Assembly (NCBI GenBank): GCA_964017045.1
Contig: OZ024798.1
Span: 30,122,347-30,186,346, forward strand
Direction of reading: 5' to 3'
Source: Omphiscola glabra
Lineage: Eukaryota; Mollusca; Gastropoda; Lymnaeidae
Length of the DNA stretch: 64,000 nt
Below the pieces are notes generated by a model, which saw nothing but the letters and a program-made list of their open reading frames with translations, was not told the DNA's origin and did no database searches. This document shows, one piece after another, positions 33,404-44,593 of the stretch (its first letter is position 1; every line of letters begins with the position of its first letter). Position numbers and translations under genes: made by a program.

Positions 33404-35141
33404 TGCATCTGATCTCTCCGACACATCACAGTAGTGATAACACTATCCAGACACTGCATCTGATCTCTCCGACACATTATAGTAGTGATAACACTATCCA
33501 GACACTGCATCTGATCTCTCCGACACATCACAGTAGTGATAACACTATCCAGACACTGCATCTGATCTCTCCGACACATTATAGCAGTGATAACACTATC
33601 CAGACACTGCATCTGATCTCTCCGACACATTATAGTAGTGATAACACTATCCAGACACTGCATCTGATCTCTCCGACACATCACAGTAGTGATAACATCC
33701 AGACACTGCATCTGATCTCTCCGACACATCACACTAGTGATAACACTATCCAGACACTACATCTGCTCTCTCCGACACATCACAGTAGTGATAACACTAT
33801 CCAGACACTACATCTGATCTCTCCGACACATCACAGTAGTGATAACACTATCCAGACACTACATCTGATCTCTCCGACACATCATATTAGGGATAACACT
33901 ATCCAGACACTACATCTGATCTCTCCGACACATCACAGTAGTGATAACACTATCCAGAAACTACATCTGATCTCTCCGACACATCACAGTAGTGATAACA
34001 CTATCCAGACACTGCATCTGATCTCTCCGACACATCACAGTAGTGATAACACTATCCAGACACTGCATCTGGTTGACCCGACACATAACAGTAGTGATAA
34101 CACTATCCAGACACTACATCTGATCTCTCCGACACATCACAGTAGTGATAACACTATCCAGACACTGCATCTGCTCTCTCCGACACATCACAGTAGTGAT
34201 AACACTATCCAGACACTGCATCTGATCTCTCCGACACATCACAGTAGTGATAACACTATCCAGACACTGCATCTGATATCTCCGACACATCACAGTAGTG
34301 ATAACACTATCCAGACACTGCATCTGATCTCTCCGACACATCACAGTAGTGATAACACTATCCAGACACTGCATCTGGTTGACCCGACACATAACAGTAG
34401 TGATAACACTATCCAGACACTGCATCTGGTTGACCCGACACATAACAGTAGTGATAACACTATCCAGACACTACATCTGCTCTCTCCGACACATCACAGT
34501 AGTGATAACACTATCCAGACACTGCATCTGATCTCTCCGACACATCACAGTAGTGATAACACTATCCAGACACTGCATCTGGTTGACCCGACACATAACA
34601 GTAGTGATAACACTATCCAGACACTACATATGATCTCTCCGACACATCACAGTAGTGATAACACTATCCAGACACTGCATCTGATCTCTCCGACACATCA
34701 CAGTAGTGATAACACTATCCAGACACTGCATCTGGTTGACCCGACACATAACAGTAGTGATAACACTATCCAGACACTACATCTGATCTCTCCGACACAT
34801 CACAGTAGTGATAACACTATCCAGACACTACATCTGATCTCTCCGACACATCACAGTAGTGATAACACTATCCAGACACTGCATCTGGTTGACCCGACAC
34901 ATAACAGTAGTGATAACACTATCCAGACACTGCATCTGATCTCTCCGACACATCACAGTAGTGATAACACTATCCAGACACTACATCTGATCTCTCCGAC
35001 ACATCACAGTAGTGATAACACTATCCAGACACTCCATCTGATCTCTCCGACACATCACAGTAGTGATAACACTATCCAGACACTGCATCTGATCTCTCCG
35101 ACACATCACAGTAGTGATAACACTATCCAGACACTACATCA
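33404..35141 (+). repeat. Satellite, 51 bp x ~34, with 153-bp higher-order pattern
   Basis: The unit is CACTATCCAGACACTGCATC, TGATCTCTCCGACACATCAC, AGTAGTGATAA. A second monomer type has TGGTTGACCCGACACATAAC instead; it occurs at 34071, 34377, 34428, 34581, 34734 and 34887, spacings that are all multiples of 51 and mainly exactly 153. Because 51 is divisible by three, open frames persist on both strands (171-codon plus, 135- and 109-codon minus); these are not genes. Confidence 0.98.
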
Positions 35142-35354
35142 ATAGCCCCCAATGTGGTCCATGCCGTGTTGGACAGAAAACTATAAAAATTCATTTGTTC
35201 CCCCAATTAAGGTGATCCCATCAATGTGTAAAACGTCTGATTTTTGTTTTTTCTTCCTGTCACTTTTCTTTTTGCTACTTTTAGTTCCATTTTTAGTCTA
35301 CAGTAATAAAATTGTATAGACTTACTTTTGTGTGTCTTATTCAGTGACTTTTTT

Positions 35355-35505
35355 TCTGTAAATTTGTTGTGATCTATTCCTCTGACTTTTTTCTGTGACC
35401 TATTCCTCTGACTCTTTTCTTTGACTTATTCCTATGACTTTAAATGTGACTTTTTTCTGTGACCTATTCCTTTGACTTTTTTCAATGACTTTCCCACCTA
35501 AGATC
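35355..35505 (-). repeat. Decayed gtcacagg-type array
   Basis: On the minus strand it begins GGTGGGAAAGTCATTG and continues with units such as AAAAAAGTCACA and AATAGGTCACAG, spaced about 15-18 bp. It is a more diverged relative of the arrays at 36.2 and 40.7 kb. Confidence 0.7.
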
Positions 35506-35727
35506 CCGCAGAGCACCCTCATCTTCCATCGGCGGAGAGTCTGTTCAAATCCCATGTCAAGTTGTCTTTTTCCACTAGAGCGTTTTTTAATAATGTTTAC
35601 ACTTCAGCCACAGAGATCATCAAATCAAGCCGAGAAATGGAGACTTCATCATGAATTATGATAGATGAAGTTTCTTAATGTTATATTAGCTTTCATAACT
35701 GGTCAGGTAATTTAGTCAATCTGAGGC

Positions 35728-35816
35728 ATTGCAACCTGGACCCGGAGCGCATGATAACCGAATGTCGCCGGGGGACGCGGTTGGGGAACCCTTTTTTGAG
35801 GAACAGCTCAGCAGAT
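35728..35816 (+). mobile_element. Degraded LINE 3' fragment
   Basis: TTGCAACCTGGACCCGGAG, GAATGTC, GGTTGGGGAACC and GAGGAAnAGCTCAGCAGAT match in order 41685-41818 (the zinc-finger tail of the RNase H LINE relic) with a ~30-bp deletion. It stops where the inverted SINE tail starts. Confidence 0.6.
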
Positions 35817-36165
35817 CTTCTTCTTCTTCTTATGTTTGAGGGCCCGCGAGTTGCCGTCCAAGGCTAGCGAGTCCCCATCCGGGAGTTGCCGGAATGTTTC
35901 ATTGTATCAATGTTATCCGCCTGTCGGGACTGCATCTCGGGTTTGAATTCAGAGTTTCCTTCTCTTAGATGAGTTGCCGTCCAAGGTTAACGAGTCCCAT
36001 CCACCCGGGGTGCCGTCCAAGGTTAACGAGTCCCATCCACCCGGGGTGCCGTCCAAGGTTAACGAGTCCCATCCACCCGGGCTTGACTGGGCTTTGGTGG
36101 GGATTGAACTCCAGACCATCAACTTGAGATTTGCTCAAGATAGAACTGGTTGCCAATTTACTAGG
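35816..36165 (-). mobile_element. tRNA-derived SINE-like element with (AAG)n tail
   Basis: On the minus strand the left part holds TTGGCAACCAGTT (A box-like), a perfect hairpin CTTGAG-CAAAT-CTCAAG where an anticodon arm would be, and GGAGTTCAATCCCC (B box-like). Three 39-bp copies of GGGTGGATGGGACTCGTTAA plus CCTTGGACGGCA follow (35971-36080). The 3' end is GCGGGCCCTCAAACATAAGA then (AGA)n at 35819-35830. A similar 3' end (GGGCCCTTAAAA..AGAAGAAG) occurs at 39.5 and 58.3 kb on the plus strand. Confidence 0.55.
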
Positions 36166-36167
36166 AT

Positions 36168-36262
36168 TGTAGGGAAAAAAGTCACAGGAAAAAAAGTCAC
36201 AGAAATAAAGTCACAGTAAAAAAAAAAGTCACAGGAAAAAAAGTCATAGAAAAAAGTCAAAA
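36168..36262 (+). repeat. gtcacagg array, ~5 units
   Basis: Units of AAAAAAAGTCACAGG, preceded by TGTAGGG rather than GGTGAGCGG and abutting the SINE-like element. Confidence 0.88.
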
Positions 36263-36450
36263 AATATGTTCCATATAAACTCCTAATTTTTAGTGTTTAT
36301 CATATATATCATATCATATAAGTGAAAATGTGTGGGTTTGTGGCTTTGTTCCACAACAGTGTTTATTTCAGCCATACCTCCGGGGGGGGGGGGGGGCAAG
36401 TCAAGTGCCCCCCCTGGGGAAAATGTGTAAGAAAAGATAATAATAAAAAT
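36168..36450 (-). mobile_element. Family D dispersed element, copy (array plus body)
   Basis: In reverse complement the body reads TTTTCCCCAGGGGGGGCACTT, CTGAAATAAACACTG, GTGGAACAAAGCC, then the TGTGACTTTTTTTCC array. The same order of blocks (AAGTGCCCCCTCGGGGGAAA, GAAAGAAACACTGGTTCCAC, then the array) occurs at 40280-40990. Confidence 0.5.
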
Positions 36451-38139
36451 AAAACTACTCTAAATTTAATTTTTATAAAATTTTTAAAAGTTATTGAAAT
36501 GTGTGCCTTTAATCGATTACAATTATTGGAACAAATAAAATAACGCTTTGTTCGATATATATTGATGATCCATAGCGTTCAGGTTAATCTTGTTACAGGC
36601 TCGCAGAAATCGATTATAAATATGGTATTGTTTTGAAAATTGGCCGCTCCTGATCATAAGCTAAATCTTAATTTTTCTGATTCGCAAATATCGGTATCTT
36701 TTATTTAATTACATTTTGCAGCTGCAAAAGTTGAAAGACTTTTTAAATATAGTTCTTGCTAATAAATAAACATGTGCAATCTGTTTTTAAATTATATTGA
36801 ATAATAGCATCATGCTTTAAAAAATCATTTTTAGCAAACATTTTAATGTCATAGATTCCATAGATGTATGCTGACATAGATAAAATGAAAATTTAAAAAT
36901 AATAATAATAATAATTTTAAAACAAAAAATTAGGAATTTAGCGGTTACATACAAATAGTGGACATTTCATCATAATTATTAAATCGAGTGTTTCTAATTT
37001 TTTAACACAGTTTCGGGAACAGAGTAAAATTATTTTTAAAAAAAGTCTTTATTTATTAAATCACCAATGACTTTTCTCTGTTAATATAATAATAATAAAC
37101 AATCTTCCCCAGCTGTTTGAACTATTTAAAAAATATATTTTAAGATGATAATCCAGTAGAAAGAATATAATATATATTTAAACAACGAATACAAAAAAAT
37201 TGAGTATTTCGATTATCTTGTAAATGCCATTTTTGGTAGTAGTTAAAAAAAAATTATATGGAATTGGTAAAAAAATTGTTTTCAAGTATAATATCAAAGA
37301 GGCAAGTTGTAATGATCTGAAGCAAAATATAGTAGTCTAAATTTCTAAATTAACATTTAAATCAACTGAATATTGAGAATTGAAACTTTAATAATTTATA
37401 CGAAAAAAAAATCACACATTAATAAATTATATATGAGACTTTTGTAAACAATTCTTGACTTCTAAACAATTACATCGGTTACATATGATTTATAAATAAA
37501 TACCAATTTTGAAAACCCATAAAGATATATTCTATAGCCTTTTCTACAGAAAAGCTTTTTTTCTTTTTGACTTTGGTGAAACTTGGAAATATTTTGAAAT
37601 AAACGTATGTTTTTGGTTTTTCTTTTTCGTTCAAAATGTAAAACTATTTTAGCATATCTTTTTTGGGATGGATACCTTTTTTTGGAAGGAAGTCTTTTTT
37701 CTTAATTTTACAAATATTTTATAGTAAATTCATTATTTTTATGTAGTTGATCCCAAAAATATTTTAAAATAATAACTTTAAAAATACATTACTTTTCAAT
37801 TTTAAAAAAATGTTTGCATACCACACTTAGTCAAGCAGAGACGTCGCTTGTACGATGGCTCTTATGTCAAATGACACATAAAATCTTAAATAGCATCTCT
37901 CCCGTTGCTCTGCAGTTAAGTGTTTAATGATGCGAAACTAAATTTAACTACGGTATTTTAAAAAATTGCATTCTTGCATTTTGAATTTATCAAAAAATTT
38001 CCGGGGCCTATAAAGTTTTAAGGGGCGAGTCTAAGCTAAGGAGTATCTCTCGATAAAAAAACATACCCTAAGGGATCCCAATTGGACTGAATTTATTTAA
38101 TATTGTGCTGGTGGAAGAGTTAGTGATGTCCTGTTATTA
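36451..38139. other. AT-rich desert, 1.7 kb
   Basis: Strongly AT-rich, with poly-A/T runs and a (TAA)n patch at 36898-36916. No array, no ORF with a motif. Confidence 0.55.
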
Positions 38140-39310
38140 TCGTTATTTCTAGCGCTTCCCACCCAAATGTCTGAAATGTTTACATCAGTGGCGCTTCATC
38201 CCATTTAGGGCCCTGGCCTGCTCCACCCCATTCTTCCATTGGGATCGATCCATCGCTTTACACCTCCATGTGCGAACCCCAACCTTTGTAAGCCCTTCTC
38301 TACATCGTCAATCCATCTCAATCTTGGTCGACCGGTGAGCCGTCTGCCCCTAGGTTTCTGCCTGTGGATAGTTTTGTTGCTCCAGAATCCGGCATTCTTT
38401 CAATGTGTCCTGCCTGGGGCAGTCTGCCATTTTTTTTATATTGTTGGGACTATGGATGGGTATTTGTACAATTGATATAGCTCTTAGTTTGTACGGATTC
38501 CCAAAACAAAATTGTCTATCATCGGGTCATATATTTAGCAGGTTCTCTGCTTTTCTGGTAGGAACCAAGTCTCACTACTGGTCTTGTGACAGTGGTGTAT
38601 ACTTCCTTCTTTGTTCCCTTATCGAGATTTTTGCTTTGAAGTAGCTTTTGTAAATTGAAATAAGAACGGTTTCATGCTGTTATTCTTTCTTGTACATCCG
38701 ATTTTATTTCCTCTTGCTTATTTATAGTCATCCCTAGATATTTGAAAGTAGCTACCCTCTCAAAGGCGTAGATGTTCATATTGATGAAGTCATCAGTGCG
38801 TATTTCCTGACATTATCATAAATATTGCCTTCGCTTTATTTACATCAAGACCAGCTTTGACCGTCACATCTTCAAGTTCCCTGAAAGTTTTAATTATATC
38901 ATCAATGCTGTTTCTACCAAGTAGCGCTATATCGTCTGTGTAGGCCAGGTATTGCAGTGGCTGGCTTTATAAAGTTCCTTATGGTTGTTCTGTACCACCT
39001 CTCAGATGCTCACACGTATGTTTCTAATGCTTTTTTCTAAAGTGATGTTGAAAATGATACACGGATTTCCTTGTCTGAGGCCCAGATTGATTGGGAACTC
39101 CCTCAACTACTCCCTCTGTACTTTGATTCTACTTTTGTAGTTATCCATCGTCATATGTATGAGTCGGGTAAGTTTGTTAAGGACTCCAAGTTCCAACACA
39201 GCATCGTTCATGTATTTCCTGTCTATGCTATCATAACCTGATTTAAGTGCACATATAGTTTGTGTATGTTGATGTATTCTTAGCATTTTCTACGAGACAT
39301 CTAACAGTAA
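38140..39310 (-). pseudogene. LINE reverse transcriptase relic
   Basis: Minus-strand frames, broken by several stops and shifts, give LRQGNPCIIFNITLEKSIR (about 39085-39025), LAYTDDIALLGRNSIDDI (about 38945-38895), FKYLGMTINKQEEIKSDV (about 38735-38680) and GRPRLRWIDDVEKGLQRLG (about 38338-38285). These are, in order, the RT palm block before the catalytic box, the YxDD box (here YTDD), the downstream thumb and the usual C-terminal 'GRPxxRWxDDV' segment of non-LTR retrotransposons. The order and spacing are right for one element. No endonuclease domain was found; the copy is 5'-truncated and dead. Confidence 0.8.
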
Positions 39311-39394
39311 ATATATGAACGTTTGAAATGCTCCTTCACACATTGTCTTAAAGATACGTTGAATACAGTGCATGATACCCTCACTAGGTAACTC

Positions 39395-39535
39395 TTGTTA
39401 CCAGTGAAATATCCGCATCAACACAAGGCACAGAAACATTGCAAATCCCATCTACATTCATAGGAGCCGTAATGATCAATAAATTGATCGTGGGCCCTTA
39501 AAAGACACAAAAAGAAGAAGAAAAATTTGCACCAC
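39395..39535 (+). mobile_element. SINE/LINE 3' tail, copy matching 58.19-58.31 kb
   Basis: CCAGTGAAATATCCGCATCA, CATCTACATTCATAGGA, AATGATCAAT and GATCGTGGGCCCTTAAAA followed by AGAAGAAG. It aligns along ~120 bp with 58190-58310. It contains the imperfect palindrome TGATCAATAAATTGATCG. Confidence 0.75.
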
Positions 39536-39927
39536 AATGCATCACTGCATTTTGAATTTATTATTTTTAAATTAAGGTGACCCCTGCCCCCACTTTTGCT
39601 CAAACTCTTCGGATTCCTCAATTTCTGCTACCCCCCCCCCCCTTTTTTTTCCTTGACGTCGATCAATGTGACTAACGGGTTGAATCTAATCTTGTGTCAA
39701 ATGATTTTCTTCGGCACACCACAACAAAAATGAATTTAGTTTGTATCTGGCACTGGTCGCCATAATGCCTCCCCGATCAAATGAAAGTCTTATCAAAACA
39801 TTCGAATCATGTATACTCCAAAATGCACCTTTTGATTGTTAAACAATCACACATTTTCTGCTGCCCTACTTCCCGATAAAAATTACTTGCCATGACAGCC
39901 AAATTTGGTGCTGATATATACACTGCC

Positions 39928-40253
39928 CAGCGGCGTGCCTAGTGTTAGCGCCACCCTAGTTGGGTTAACTTTCTCGATAGAAACTCTGCAGATGGCCGAA
40001 AATCCCGTCGCTCTATCTAAAGATAAAAATGACACCTGGGAAGACCAAATGTTCGCGCCCCCCCCCCACTTCTACGTCACTGACGTGAGTCTTTGATGAC
40101 AGGGGACAAGATTCATTTTTACACCCCCCCCCCCCTGGCTAAACTCTGAAACCTATTATTTTCATCCATTAACACTATAGCCCATTAGATGCCCCCGCTA
40201 GTCTGGCGCCCGGGGACATATGTCCCATCTGCCACCCCTTAGCTACGCCTCTG
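39928..40253. mobile_element. Two abutting family C-like hAT fragments
   Basis: 39928-40082 runs from CAGCGGCGTGCCTAG to CTTCTACGTCACTG. 40100-40253 shares GGGACAAGATTCATT, CTCTGAAACCTATTATTTTC, GGCGCCCGGGGACA and the end TTAGCTACGCCTCTG with the family C MITE at 2.2 kb. No clean target duplication was found for either, so their boundaries are approximate. Confidence 0.55.
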
Positions 40254-40279
40254 GCCACTGAAAAACTGGCACTGCCCCC

Positions 40280-40990
40280 CCTCCCCCCCCCCGAGCGTCA
40301 AAAGTGCCCCCTCGGGGGAAAATTTCTGAAAGAAACACTGGTTCCACAAAGGCTGTACATGGATTGATGGATCTTGACCAAACTTGGCACATTATCCATA
40401 ATTATCCAGAATCAAATACGGAGGGGGGGATTAACTTTTTATAACATTCCGTTTGGGGCCGAGGGCCCAAAATGTCGGTTTTTCCTATATAAGCTCTAAA
40501 AATAAAATTAACAACAAATACTCCTACACGAATAAATGGCTCTTGATCAAACTTAGTATACATAAAGTTGATTATCCACATTCAAATGCCAAAAGTTACT
40601 TAACTCATAATATTCATTCTTCTGGGGCTGGGTGAAGGGGGGGCATTTCCTGTGACTTTATTTCCTGTGCCTTTTTTTTCCTTTGACTTTTTTTCTGTGA
40701 CTTTATTTCCTGTGACTTTTTTCCTGTGACTTTTTTTCCTATGACTTTTTTTCTGTGACTTTATTTCCTGTGACTTTTTTTCCTGTGACTTTATTTCCTG
40801 TGACTTTTTTTCCTGTGACTTTTTCCTGTGACTTTTTTTCCTGTGACTTTATTTCCTGTGACTTTATTTCCTGTGACTTTTTGTCCTGTGACTTTATTTC
40901 CTGTGACTTTTTTCCTGTGACTTTTTTTCCTAGCAAAATTTGTGACTTTTTTCCGTGACTTTTTTTCCTGTGACTTTTTTTCCGCTCACC
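40280..40990 (+). mobile_element. Family D dispersed element, most complete copy
   Basis: The body (40290-40640: AAGTGCCCCCTCGGGGGAAA, CACTGGTTCCACAAAGGC, two diverged copies of 'GGnTCTTGAnCAAACTT') is followed by a ~340-bp array of TGTGACTTTTTTTCC and TGTGACTTTATTTCC (40650-40980) and ends CCGCTCACC at 40982-40990. The array keeps three frames open on both strands (KKSQEIKSQEKKSQ and FPVTFFPVTLF peptides), which is not coding evidence. Confidence 0.6.
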
Positions 40991-41084
40991 CTTACGAGCC
41001 GGGGTCATAAGAGAGTAATCTCAGACCTTCAGCAGAATATGTGTGTTAGTTATTCAACCTGAGAGAAGATACTGCTGGGAGGGT

Positions 41085-41830
41085 GCGCTCATACTATACC
41101 AAGCAGGGGGGGCCACAAAGTCAGGAGCCCTTGGGGACCTGTGGGAAAGCAGCATCATACTTGAGGCTATACACAGGGCCTAAAAGAGCGTGCACCACAC
41201 ATTGAAGGAAAACTGGCTTGTGGGGCGCGATGTGATCGTGTTCTCGGACTCTTTCGAGATCTTGGGGAAGAGACAGGGTACCACTCACCTAGTTGACGTC
41301 ATCATTGGTGACGTGTGCAAAATCGACAAAATAAGAGGCAAGGTAACAGTGCAATGGATCCCAGGCCATGTCAACGTGAGTGGCAATGAGAAAGCGGACA
41401 CTGGCGAAAACCGAGGCTGCCCAGCCTCAGCCAGAAGTACCAATTACTTATTTGGGAATAAAGAACTGGCTGACAGACAACTTCATGACGAAGTGGTACA
41501 GGCTGTGGGCGGACAATACGACCGCGAGAGGCGTCTTTTCAAATTTGCCCACTCCTAGCAAAAAAGACCCATAGTGGGGGTTAGGCCGCAAACAGCAGAG
41601 CTTAGTGACACAAATGCACACCGATCATTGCCCTATAGGCACTCACCTCTGCCGGCTAGCCAGCAACAGGGATCCTACCTGCCGGCATTGCAGCCTGTGC
41701 CCGGAGACGCTAGCGCATCTGTTGACTGAATGTCCATCCCTGGATCTCTCGGGGGGAAGCCAGGGCGGTTGGGGAACCTTACGTGAGGAAAATATTGTAT
41801 GGCTCGGCTCAACAGATGGAGTTGTTAGCC
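41085..41830 (+). pseudogene. LINE RNase H and zinc-ribbon tail, relic
   Basis: From 41250 the frame reads DVIVFSDSFEILGK and later VTVQWIPGHVNVSGNEKAD: the first and the last catalytic regions of an RNase H domain as found at the C-terminus of some LINEs. A one-base shift near 41402 moves the frame to TLAKTEAAQPQPEVPITYLG; a TAG at about 41572 follows. Then LCRLASNRDPTCRHCSLC and ETLAHLLTECPSLD form the Cys/His tail usual for this group. Upstream, 41085-41190 is recognisable only in scraps. The copy is dead. Confidence 0.78.
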
Positions 41831-41854
41831 TATTTATTAGCCGGGTTTATAAGA

Positions 41855-42022
41855 GAGCACGTGGGTTTGACAAGTGGGTTAGTAAGGTGGGTCAGACAAG
41901 TGGTTCGGACATGAGGGTTTGACAAGGACAAGTGGGCTGGACAAATGGGTTGGTCACGAGGGTTTGACAAGTGGGTTTTACAAATGCGTTGGACAAGTGG
42001 GTTGGTCAAGTGGGTCAGACTA
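41855..42022 (+). repeat. Degenerate repeat GACAAGTGGGTTGGT, ~10 units
   Basis: Units of 15-18 bp begin about 30 bp past the RNase H relic. Confidence 0.8.
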
Positions 42023-42300
42023 CACGCTGTTTTTCAATTAGTTAAATGGATCAAAACGTTTATCATAAAATCAGACTACACTGAGATATTGAATGTAAAA
42101 GTGGAGAGGCCGAGGCAACCGAGTAAAGAACTCGGAGCCCATGGCCCCGAAAGGACGGAAGTATTTGCATTTTGTCCATCGATACGAAACTGCTAACCGG
42201 AAGTGCTTTTCCTCACCCAAGTATAAATAAATGAAGTCATGTGGAATGCGGAGTGGGTGGACACATAAAGAAGTCATACGTATTGCGCTCTTGTGAAGCT

Positions 42301-42402
42301 ATTGCGCCTCAATTGTGGAAGAGTTTGCCTCAATCTTTGAGGGACATTGAAAATGATAAAAATTCATTTAAGAGCCATTTAAATACTTTTATGTTTATAT
42401 AG
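42301..42402 (+). pseudogene. LINE ORF2 C-terminal fragment (CR1/jockey-like ending)
   Basis: IAPQLWKSLPQSLRDIEN, then KNSFKSHLNTFMFI and a stop at 42400-42402. The 'APxLWNSLPxSLRDI...FKxxLKTxLF' ending is typical of the last residues of CR1/jockey-type LINE proteins. The 34 codons are intact, but no upstream RT is attached; it lies in a different context from the RNase H relic and is likely a separate 5'-truncated insertion. Confidence 0.72.
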
Positions 42403-43395
42403 ATTTTAGGACATCAGAGCACTGTGGGCATGCTAAAACAGCATGGACACAAGAGCTATAAAAGTATTCAATCATTATCATCACTGAATTTATGGGGATT
42501 GAATGCAGATCCAAGCTGTACAACATATTTTGGATTTGTTCGAACTATGTACACCATCTTTTCAGCACGTCCATAGCCCTGTGATATGCTTAAGAGTATG
42601 TTTGGTGGTGTTTCGCTCCATGGACTTTCTGGGTCTCACTGGACTGAAAGACATCTTAGTGTTTGACCTTTTTTTTTTTTTTTTTAACCACTTGCCTGAA
42701 ATAAATGGAGCTCTGAATGAAGTCTTTTCTTATTTCTTATATTTTGAAAATTTCCAAAATATATTTGTCCGTTAAAATCTTATTTTTCACAGCAATAATA
42801 CATACAGTCTTTTACATCCTGTAATCTTGATTTTTGAAAACCCAACCTCCGGCAATAACATGAACATGGCGAACACTTTATGTTTTTTAAACAATACTTT
42901 CTATTTCTTGTTATTTCTTCAATTGTCCCGTCTGCTGAGGAAGGCTCTCCTTCGAAATGCTCTTCTTTTATTGTCCTGTCTTTTTATGTCTAGCTTCCAC
43001 AGACCTATTTCTTCTATCTTACGCACCGCGCATAGGAATGACGCTCCTTTTTGTACACCAATAAAATTTACATTAAACGTTTCATGGCCCGCCTTGCCTC
43101 AGTGCAAAATCATGATATTTTTTTAATTTGTTTTGCTTTAGTAAATAAGAAAAAAAAACACGAACGTGGATCTTCGGATCCAGGCATTTCCCAAGGCCCG
43201 AAAGGCGTTTATTCCACCCTCCAAAATATCAGGAACACCTATATCCAAAAACATAATTACCGCCATCTCCCCACTGATGCCACATTACATCCACTTACTG
43301 CAGTATGGATTTGTGGGGGCCCCAAATTTAGTTTTCTCGGGGCCCAAAAATCCTCTGCACGGCTTAGTTGGCAAAACGCATATTGCACGACCAAG
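42403..43395. other. Intergenic; dispersed fragment at 43168-43290
   Basis: 43168-43290 is the partner of 1725-1835 (inverted). 42930-43030 (CTGCTGAGGAAGGCTCTCCT..CGAAATGCT) resembles a retroelement untranslated region but cannot be assigned. A T17 run lies near 42669. Confidence 0.4.
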
Positions 43396-43396
43396 A

Positions 43397-43760
43397 CTGC
43401 TCGGACTAGGTTGCTCGGACTAAATTGTTCGTATTCGGACTAGATTGCTCGTGATCGGACTAGATTGGTCAGGCTAGATTGTCGGACTACATTGCATGGT
43501 CTAAATTGCTCGTACTAGATTGCACGACCCAAATTGCTCGCACTAGAGTGCTCCGACTAATTTGCTCGGACTAGATTGCTCGGACTAGATTGCTCGGACT
43601 AGATTGCTCGGACTAGATTGCTCGGACTAGAATGCACGGCCTAGATTGCTCGGACTAGAATGCACGGCATAGATTGCTCAGACTAGAATGCACGGCCTAG
43701 ATTGCTCGGACTAGATTGCTCGGACTATATTGCTCGGACTAGATTGCTAGACTTATATTT
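43397..43760 (+). repeat. Minisatellite, 14 bp (GGACTAGATTGCTC), ~25 copies
   Basis: Irregular at the left end, regular 14-bp phase in 43560-43630, with a variant unit GACTAGAATGCACGGCCTAG recurring every other copy around 43.63-43.70 kb. Confidence 0.95.
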
Positions 43761-43802
43761 TTAACATACTAGGATTTAGAGAGGCACATTATTTTCTTAT
43801 AT

Positions 43803-44337
43803 CTATGGGGACTATGGGGACTATAAGGATTATGGGGACTATGGTTATTATCAGACTATGGGGACTATGGGGACTATGGGGATTATGGGGACTATAAGAA
43901 CTATGGGGACTATAAGAGCTATGGGGAATATAAGAACTATGGGGACTATGGGGACTATAAGAACTATGGGGACTATAAGAACTATGGGGACTATGGGGAT
44001 TATGGGGACTATGGGGATTATTGGGACTATGGGGACTATAAGAGCTATGGGGATTATGGGGACTATGGGGACTATAAGAACTATGGGGACTATGGGAACT
44101 ATGGGGATTATGGGGATTATGGGACTATGGGGACTATGGGGATTATGGGGACTATGAGGAATATGGGGACTATGGGGACTATGGGGACTATGAGGAATAT
44201 GAGGACTATGGGGACTATGAGGACTATGGGGACTATGAGGAATATGAGGACTATAGGAATATGGGGACTATGGGGCCTATAGGAATATGGGGACTATGGG
44301 GATTATAGGAATATGGGGACTATAGGAATATGGACCC
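43803..44337 (+). repeat. Minisatellite, 9-10 bp (GGGGACTAT), ~55 copies
   Basis: Units GGGGACTATG, GGGGATTATG and GGACTATAAG. The Met-Gly-Thr repeat ORF (43858-44157) is a by-product. Confidence 0.96.
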
Positions 44338-44593
44338 GTCCATATGAAGAAAAAAGTTCCGCCTGGGGAGGACCGCCCCTCCGCTTTCCTTACCTAGGTC
44401 ACTGAATACAGAAGAGCCATCTATCTCTTTGTAGGTATCCAGGGGGGGGGGGAGTATCATAGCAATAGGAATATAGATCGTCAGTCTCAGACACTTGCTG
44501 ATGTTTGTGAGTCAAATTTCGAAGGTCATCCAATAAAAAAAACAGTTTAAAAATGAATTTAAAGGTGCAAACAAAAAAAAAAGCATCAAGTTG

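Noticed and set aside
33404..35141. Regularly spaced repeat that could be mistaken for a CRISPR array
   Set aside because: There are no distinct spacers: the whole 51-bp unit repeats head to tail, and the context is eukaryotic with no cas genes.
34630..35145. 171-codon ORF and opposite-strand ORFs
   Set aside because: Products of the 51-bp satellite (51 = 3 x 17).
40739..41008. Lys/Ser-rich 89-codon ORF (KKSQEIKSQEKKSQ)
   Set aside because: By-product of the gtcacagg array of element D.
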